A DNA stretch of 64,000 bases from Gambelia wislizenii (Eukaryota > Chordata > Lepidosauria > Squamata > Crotaphytidae), in assembly GCA_030847615.1 (NCBI GenBank), contig JAUMIR010000005.1:218162645-218226644 (forward strand), written 5' to 3'. Positions 57,462 through 64,000 of the stretch are shown piece by piece. The notes under the pieces are model-generated. The model made no database searches. It was not told the origin of the DNA and was given only the letters and a program-made list of their open reading frames with translations. The stretch's first letter is position 1; each line of letters opens with the position of its first letter. Made by a program: the position numbers and the translations under genes.

Positions 57462-57763
57462 GGAGATTATCAGATGCAGTGGAATGAATGTGGCAAAAAA
57501 CCTTGTCCCAAGAGCAGGAGGAGAATACGAAGGGCAACATTATCAGATGCCCGCGTCCTCCTCACCTGTTCCCAGGGCGTAGAGCTGCCGCAGATGAGTC
57601 TTCCCTTTTTTATTGACGAGGACAACCCACCAATAAAAAGGAAGGCCCTACTCATGACCACACTACGCTGGGATGCTGAAGGATGTTGTCGTCTGATAAT
57701 CTCACCTGTTTCTGTTCTTGTTGCGATCTTCTGACTCGGTTTTTGCCACATCTGATAATCTCC
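57462..57763. mobile_element. Foldback element, about 302 bp, TSD TAT
   Basis: The ends are GGAGATTATCAGATG and the complement, with TAT at 57459-57461 and 57764-57766. The arms pair imperfectly; the inner part carries TTTTTTATTGACGAGGAC against CACCAATAAAAAGGAAGG. Related to the decayed copy at 24571-24879. It sits beside a BovB 3' end. Confidence 0.8.
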
Positions 57764-57766
57764 TAT

Positions 57767-58270
57767 GTTAACCCTATGAATGAGAGACCTCCAAGAGCTC
57801 TAGTCATCAACTTCTCTTCTCAGGTCTTGCAAAGTCAGAGCCATGGCTTCCTTTACCAAGTCAATCCACCTTTAGTGCAAGCTCCCTTTTCTCTTACTGC
57901 CTTCTACTTTAGCAAGAATTATTGTTCTTTCCAGCAAGCCATGTTGGCAAGCATCCTGTTCCTGAATTACAATGGTATAAATAATAACATTTTCCTCAGG
58001 GACTTTCTGAGGATGCCTGTTGCAGTACATCCAGCTAAAGGAAAGTAGCTGAATGATTCTCTATTGCATCTCCTTCTCTCCACTGATACGGAATTGGCCA
58101 TTGGAGTGGTGACAACTCACTGAAAATGTGAATTGGGAATGCACTGGGAGATATATCAGAGCTACCTGTCAGAGATAAGTCTCATAATGCAGGATCTCAG
58201 CCATCATCTGTCCAACTTCTATGTCCAGAGTACGATAACTTCAGTTTAGTCATTTTGGCTTCTAGTGAGC
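57767..58270 (-). mobile_element. RTE/BovB LINE 3' end remnant
   Basis: It begins with the complement of the BovB tail (AACCCTATGAATGAGAGACC) and continues with CTTCAGTTTAGTCATTTTGG, matching the 2.8-3.8 kb copy. Short and decayed. It starts exactly at the right end of the foldback element at 57763. Confidence 0.65.
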
Positions 58271-58279
58271 GTTCAGACT

Positions 58280-58760
58280 TTCACTACCATTACATTACCT
58301 TTCCATGATGGTGAGACTGTGTGCTTCCAAGAGGCAAGAAGTAATGCTGACTGTAGTGCCGCTACCACTAGGACCTCCCAAGTTAGAGAGACTGTTGATG
58401 AGGAACCAGACTAAATGTGCCAAACATCCTAATGTGCTGAAGGCAAGCAAATGGTCAGCAGCACAGTGAGAGGTGAGACTGACAGAATATCTCAGAGGTA
58501 ACAACAGCGGCATTCTAGCTAACTGTTGTTAGCACTGCACAGAAGGAGGTAATGGTAAACCACTTCTGAATGTCTTTTACCTTGGAAACCCTATGATGGG
58601 ACAATCCAAAATGAAGCAAGAGGTAGTGAAAATGAGATCCACAGGTAGGAAGGGACTCAACCAACTACTGTGGAAGAGCAAAGGACATTTTTTACCTTGG
58701 AAACCCTGTGATGAGACAATCCAAAATGAAACATCCCCCATTACAGAAGGAGAATTCTGT
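58280..58760 (+). repeat. Repeat shared with 61320-61640, BovB 5' region-like
   Basis: The pieces GGAACCAGACTAAATGTGCC, TATCTCAGAGGTAACAACAG and GGGACAATCCAAAATGAAGC are found again in the same order at 61320-61640. There the repeat leads into BovB coding sequence. A phrase about TTACCTTGGAAACCCTATGA is duplicated 118 bp apart within it. Confidence 0.6.
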
Positions 58761-60690
58761 CTTTTTTCATCCTGTGCCATCAATGGAAGCTCCTATATCT
58801 TGTCCTGAAGGGTCATGCATGACCAATTCAGTTCATCACAATGTTCCAAAGGAAATCACATGTTTGTACAAAATATCAGATCACATGGATATCTTCAGAC
58901 CTTGCACACATTTTGTGCACAGTAATAAAACAGTGTTTCTTCACTCTTTCAGTAATGCACATTCTTTCACAAAACATTTGCATCTCATGCTTTCTTCTAG
59001 GTTTCTGGTAAACTAGGTAAGTCTGTTTTCAACCATTCAGAAGAATGACGATGCTCACTTAGGCAGATCAAAGCTTTCTGATGTACCCTTTCCTCTTCAA
59101 ATGTCACCTCCCTGCAAAGAAGGGGTAGCTGAAGTGGGGAGCAGGGAGACATGATTTCCATCATAGAAAGATGAAGGGTGGGAGGAGATTTGACCTTCTC
59201 TTTCACCCTTGTCCCCCTCCAACCCTCCCACCCAAGTTTGCTTTTCTCCTCAGACCAAGTTTGGCAGCCTTTGTTTATGACAGAGCTGCCAGTCTGCGAC
59301 TCCTTACTGGAGGAAAAGATGCTGAAAAAACAGAATTATGGCATGATGGGACTGGGAGTGGTTTTTGAGGGAACAAATAAGGACTTCCCTCCCAACCACC
59401 ACTTCTCTGGAAACGGTGACCTCCAGAACCTGTTTTATAAAAAGAAATGCTTTAGCCTGGAGCAGAACTTGTAGTTTTGCCTTGAGAGTGAAATAAAGCT
59501 CTCTTCCCACCAACCAGCCACATTTGCCTAGCCAGAGAAAAGCAGAGGTGTAATGCACCAAATGGAGCACATTCAAGTCAAGTATATGTTAGAGCAACAG
59601 GCTGTGATGATCTGGGTAGTTCACCTCTTGTCTTAAGAGCAAACAGTTTGTACTCTCAACTCATTTACTGACCTCCCTGGGCTCTTCCTGCCAGAAAAAG
59701 CTTGCTTTCCTCTATCCATGCTATTCATTGCATCCTGTGTCTTAGAGTCAAATGAGGTCAGACATCACTAATCCGGCATTCACATGATCTGAGTGTCACG
59801 GAGGAGGGAGAGAGTTGTAAAGCTAACCTCATTGAACTGTGGTGTTGCTGTTCTTTCTAAAGAGAGAAACCAACATAATTGCATTTTCTGCATGCATATT
59901 TAAGGCTTAGCCCAGTTCCAGAGAAAATGCTTGCCATTTACATAGCTGCTTCTAATACCTCTGCATTAACACTTGGTTACAAATCAGATTTTCCAATACT
60001 TCTTAAAGGAAGAAACACTGGGCTTTAAGACTTATCTCCTGACTTTGCCTTTGTCCTACTAAATGTCATCTTCCCCCTTTCTGAGTATGGATTGCATCTG
60101 AACAGATTCTCACAGACACAGTTCACCCATTCATCTGCAATGACCTCCTTACCCTCCCATTGACAACTGAATAGCATCCCAAGGCAGCTTCAATAATTCT
60201 CCATGATTGCAAAGGAAAACTCAGAAAGAATTTATGGATCTGTTCTGAGAGGATAAACTTACATCAGTCAATAAATTCTTACCCCTTCCAATCCTTATCT
60301 TGTATTCACATGATAAAGGGGATTTCTGGTGGTTTGAACACTGTAACTCACCCCCTCCACAAGCAAATATTATCTGGGATTGGAAAGTGAACAAGGCAGG
60401 TTGCACTTCCATAGATGTCTTTATCAGAGGTAGAGGCCAGGACTGGGCAACGTCTGCATTGTGGGTCACATGTGGTTCTCTGCTTTTGCAACTTTCAGAG
60501 GTCCTCAATAGCAGGAAAAATGTGGCATAAAACCCGCAAATGACAATGCATTAGCAGAGACAGGACTAGAGATAATGGCTTCTTGGCAGACTACATATAC
60601 AGTATTAATACAAGAGAAGGTTTTGATTCCAAGGAGACGGACTTTTGGTAAGTAAACTGATTGCTTTCATGTGCCAATACTAACAGATCA
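58760..60690. other. No gene seen
   Basis: Mixed unique-looking DNA. Frames of about 100 codons at 58708-59016 and 59178-59474 have no recognisable domain and no codon-use argument for coding. Confidence 0.5.
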
Positions 60691-60729
60691 GCTGTTTGGA
60701 AGACCTATATAATCTTATACAATTCTCCA

Positions 60730-61307
60730 AAGATTTGTGTCCAGGGTCCAATTTCCACCGTTCTCTATGCACAATCCTAAATATACACTGGACTGACTAT
60801 GTGACGAATGTTGCTGTCCTTGAGCAAGCAGGGATCACCAGCATTGAGGCCATGATATTGAGAACACAGCTGCGCTGGGCAGGGCACGTTTCTAGGATGG
60901 AGGACCATCGCCTCCCAAAAATACTACTCTACGGTGAACTCGCCACAGGTCAGCGTAAGAGGGGCACTCCAAAAAAGCGATACAAAGAGTCCCTGAAACA
61001 ACATCTCAGGCTTGGCCAAATTGATCACCAACAGTGGTCCGCCCTGGCCTCACATCGGGAGGCATGGAGACGCACTATCCACAATGCTGCAGCCTTATTT
61101 GAGAACTCACGACGAACAAGTCTTGAAGAGAAATGACAACGCAGAAAGAATCACAACCCAAAAACATCACCCAAGGAGACCTTCTGCTGTGCTTTTTGCA
61201 ACCGGACTTGTTTATCTCGGATTGGCCTTTTTAGTCATCAGCGCGCTTGCAGAAAGCGCGGGATGAGTCCTTCTTGAATCTTCGTTTGCGAAGAAAAGCC
61301 AGAGATA
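60730..61307 (+). mobile_element. Zinc-finger LINE 3' end, uninterrupted copy
   Basis: A collinear copy of the 21.7-22.6 kb element without the foldback insertion. It shows the empty site CTGACTATGTGACG at about 60790. It encodes [20 protein letters not shown] and RWAGHVSRMEDHRLPKILLY. A TGA at 61135 separates this from the zinc finger. It ends near 61307, directly against BovB sequence. Confidence 0.8.
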
Positions 61308-63745
61308 TCCTATTGCTCACCAATGCAATACCTTTTCATGGTGATGGTATTGTGTGCTCCTGTGAGACAAGAGGCTATGCTGATGGCAGCAGTGCTGTTA
61401 GTAGGGTCTCTGATGTCAGACAGGCTTTTGACAAGGAGCCAGACTAAATGCGCCGAACAGCTACTGGGCAGCAGCAGTAGTGGGGGTGACACTGGTGGAG
61501 GATCTCTCAGAAACAACAGCAGTGGCCCCATAGCTAACACTTGTTAGTACTGTGCAAAAGGAGGCATAGTAAACCCAGTTTGAATGTCTTTTTCCATGAA
61601 AATCCTATGATGAGACAATCCAAAATGAAATAAGAAATAGTGCCAGAAGATGAGACTCCCAGGTTGGATGGCACTCAATGAGCTACTGGGGTACAGCAGA
61701 AGAGTGAAACAGGGAGTGATGGATTGAATGTTGTGAAGCCAACTGTTTGTTCGTCACAAACATATTCTTCAAGCACCAAAGAGGTGACTGTATGCATGGA
61801 CATCACCTGATGGCCAATATATAAATCAAATAGACTACATAAGCATAAACAGAAGATGGAGAAGCTCTATTATCTCTGCCAAAACAAGACCAGGATCAGA
61901 TTGTGGCACAGACCATGAACTGATAATATTAAAAATTAGAGTAAAATTAATTAGAGTAAAGCTAAGACTAAACCAACCATTGTGTCCAAATACAACTTGG
62001 AAAACATCCTTGTAGAATTTAAAGGTAATGTAAAAATAAATTTGCACTATTAAAGCTAAATGAATGGGAACCAAACAACTCTGCATTGAAGCCAGGGGCA
62101 TTGGGCTTGTCTAGACAAAAAGTTATAATACTGATTGTTGTGCATTAATGCAAATTCACAGTGGCATTCATTTGTCTCCATGTTTTTTGGTTGTTTTTTG
62201 GGTTTTTTTTCTTTTTTCTTTTTTTCCCCAAAATTGCTAGTATGCAAAGCTATCCATGTTTGATATTCACATGGAACCATGCCTGCAAATCAGCATGGTG
62301 GCCAGGAGTGAATTGCTTGTGTTATTATTCTCAATTAGTTGCTGCTGCTACATGGTATTTTTTGGTGTACTGTAAATCTAAGGTGTGTAAATGTGACCTG
62401 TTTAAAAAGCTGTTTGGTCACCTCAGCGCAGTGAAAAAGCACATGATTGCTAATGCAAAACTCCAAAATGGTGCTTCCAGCCATTTCATTGTCAACACCA
62501 GGGATTTCATTAGTCACAGGACCATTGCATTAAGCTCCCATGTAAGCAAACAGATGCTCAAAATTCTACAACAAATATTTTAATTATACATGGAGAGAGA
62601 AATGCCAGACGTCCAAGCTGGGTTTAGGAATGGAAGAGGCACTAGGGATTATATTGCTAACATATATTGGATAATGGAGTCCACCGAAGAATTTCCGAAG
62701 AAAATCAGCCTGTGCTTTATAGGTTATAGGAAAGCCTTTGATTGTGTAGATCATGAAAAACCATGGATTGCTCTTAAAGAAATGGGTGTGTCACAACATC
62801 TGATTGTCTTGATGCATAACCTGTACTCAGGATAAGAAGCTACTGTCAGGAGAGGATATGGAGAAACGGGATGGTTTCCAATTGCCAATTGGCAAGGAGA
62901 TCAGGCAAGGCTGCAGTTTATCACCTTGTCTGTTTAACTTGTATACTGAAAATATCATACATAAAGCAGGTTTCAACTTGGAGGAAGGAGGTGTGAAAAG
63001 TGGAGGAAAGAACACCAACAGTTTGTTTAAGACATGCAGATGACACCATACTACTAGGAGAGAGTAGCAAAGACTTGGAACAATTACTGAAGAAAATCAA
63101 GGAAGAATGTGCAAAGGCAGGTTTACAGTTGAACATTAAGAAAACAAAAAATAATGACCATGGATGATTTACATAACTTTAATGTAGATATTGAAGCCAT
63201 TGAAATAGTTCAGTATATTTTCCATGCCTTGGTTCAGTCATTAATCAGAATGAAGACGGCAGTCAAGAAATCAGAAGACTAGGACTTGGAAGGGGAGCTA
63301 CTATGAAGGAACTAAACAAGATCCTGAATTTCTATGTATGATTGTAAAAGCTGGACCATGAAGAAAACCGATGGTAAGAAAATCAACTCATTTAAAATGT
63401 GGTGCTGGAGAGAGCTACGGATACCATGGACTGCTAAAAAGAGAAATAAAGGAGTCCCACAGCAAATCAAGCCAGAATTGTCCCTAGAAGCCTGAACAGA
63501 TATCATACTTTGTCCATATCCTCAGAAGACATGACTCACTAGAAAAGACAATAATGCTTGGTAGGGTAGAAGGCAGTAGGGAGAGAGGAAGACCACATTC
63601 CAGAAGGACAGACTCAGTCAAGGAAGCCATGGAGCTGAGTCTGCAAGACCTGAGCAGAACTGTTGATGATAGGGAGACTTGGAGGTCTCTCATTCCTAGG
63701 GTTGCCATAAGTTGAAGTTGACTTGACAGTAGTTAACACCAATAT
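61308..63745 (+). mobile_element. RTE/BovB LINE, nearly whole length but decayed
   Basis: In order: 5' region (61308-61720), the last part of the endonuclease (about 61755-62095; INQIDYI and SDCGTDHEL), an inserted or unrelated stretch (about 62104-62460), then reverse transcriptase (62530-63130; PDVQAGFRNGRGTRD, AFDCVDH, RQGCSLSPCLFNLY) and the C-terminal tail with 3' end (63200-63745; GGTTGCCATAAGTTGAAGTT). The middle of the endonuclease is deleted, and stops and frameshifts are common. It cannot be active. Confidence 0.8.
62530..63560 (+). pseudogene. BovB reverse transcriptase remnant
   Basis: The pieces MLKILQ (about 62548), PDVQAGFRNGRGTRD (62605), AFDCVDH (62732), GKEIRQGCSLSPCLFNLY (62892) and the C-terminal LEKTIMLG-like tail (about 63540) are read in changing frames. 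Motif A is present (AFDCVDH). The YADD box region is frameshifted near 63035-63050. It is non-functional. Confidence 0.75.
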
Positions 63746-64000
63746 GCTGTTACATTCACTCCCTCTCCACAAGTATGTAGTTGTGCTTAAATATTTGTGG
63801 TTCTGCAGGTCTAGCTATAGGGAGGGCAAAGTGAGGGTGTTGCCCTCCCAATTAGAATTGTGCCCCCCCACTTAAAGTTTCCTTTGGTCCCCAAGTTTCT
63901 AGCATGGCAGTGGCTTAAAACTTCAGTCAAGTATTTAGAAAGACAGTTGAGGCATCCAAAACCAAGGGGCAGGCAGAATTACCAAGGGAAAGCAAACATG

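Noticed and set aside
62161..62583. 140-codon frame on the plus strand
   Set aside because: Its start is a T-rich run giving Phe/Leu, and the end overlaps BovB RT sequence; no independent domain.

Overview
This is a stretch of vertebrate nuclear DNA, most likely from a squamate reptile. The lizard call rests on the repeats. There are tRNA-derived SINEs with a BovB-type tail (Sauria type), 5S-rRNA-derived SINEs with the same tail, RTE/BovB LINEs, a full-length L1, several young CR1 copies with the octamer 3' end (ATTCTATG on the element strand), hAT, Tigger-like and Harbinger-like elements, and long foldback elements. An iguanian lizard is plausible, but the sequence alone does not fix the species. 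I found no host protein-coding exon, no RNA gene and no CRISPR array that I can defend. The only well-preserved long reading frame is the CR1 ORF2 at 29199-32111 (minus). The window reads as intergenic or deep-intronic DNA.

Layout. 1-7.6 kb: hAT element with a perfect 8-bp target duplication (1679-2034), one Sauria SINE, decayed BovB 3' ends, hairpin elements and a Tigger-like element. 7.67-10.98 kb: a CR1 copy broken by three clean insertions, namely a 350-bp near-perfect palindrome, an 1148-bp TA-flanked element carrying five GC-rich 149-bp repeats, and a 342-bp palindrome. 13.4-14.0 kb: a 578-bp terminal-inverted-repeat element. 14.8-17.9 kb: a second CR1 holding two related Harbinger-like elements inserted 8 bp apart and a third, younger CR1. 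20.4-22.6 kb: SINE, half of a foldback element, and the 3' end of a zinc-finger LINE that itself carries a foldback element. 22.9-28.2 kb: 5S-SINEs and many hairpin elements. 28.9-32.6 kb: CR1 with intact ORF2 and the end of ORF1. 34.8-38.7 kb: two more inverted-repeat elements. 41.0-42.3 kb: three SINEs and a hAT-like element. 45.7-53.93 kb: a complete but dead L1 (minus) with a 12-bp target duplication and two insertions inside it. 54-61 kb: SINE with a 50-bp CR1 insertion, more foldback elements and the zinc-finger LINE again. 61.3-63.75 kb: a decayed BovB.

The elements can be dated relative to one another by nesting. The old CR1, L1, zinc-finger LINE and hairpin elements are hosts. The GGA-ended foldback elements with 3-bp target duplications and the youngest CR1 copies are guests. 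The most notable signal is this foldback group: many elements of 300-580 bp, most of them long palindromes, share the end GGANNTTNTCANAC and in the best cases have exact 3-bp duplications inside otherwise recognisable repeats. No transposase for them is encoded in the window.
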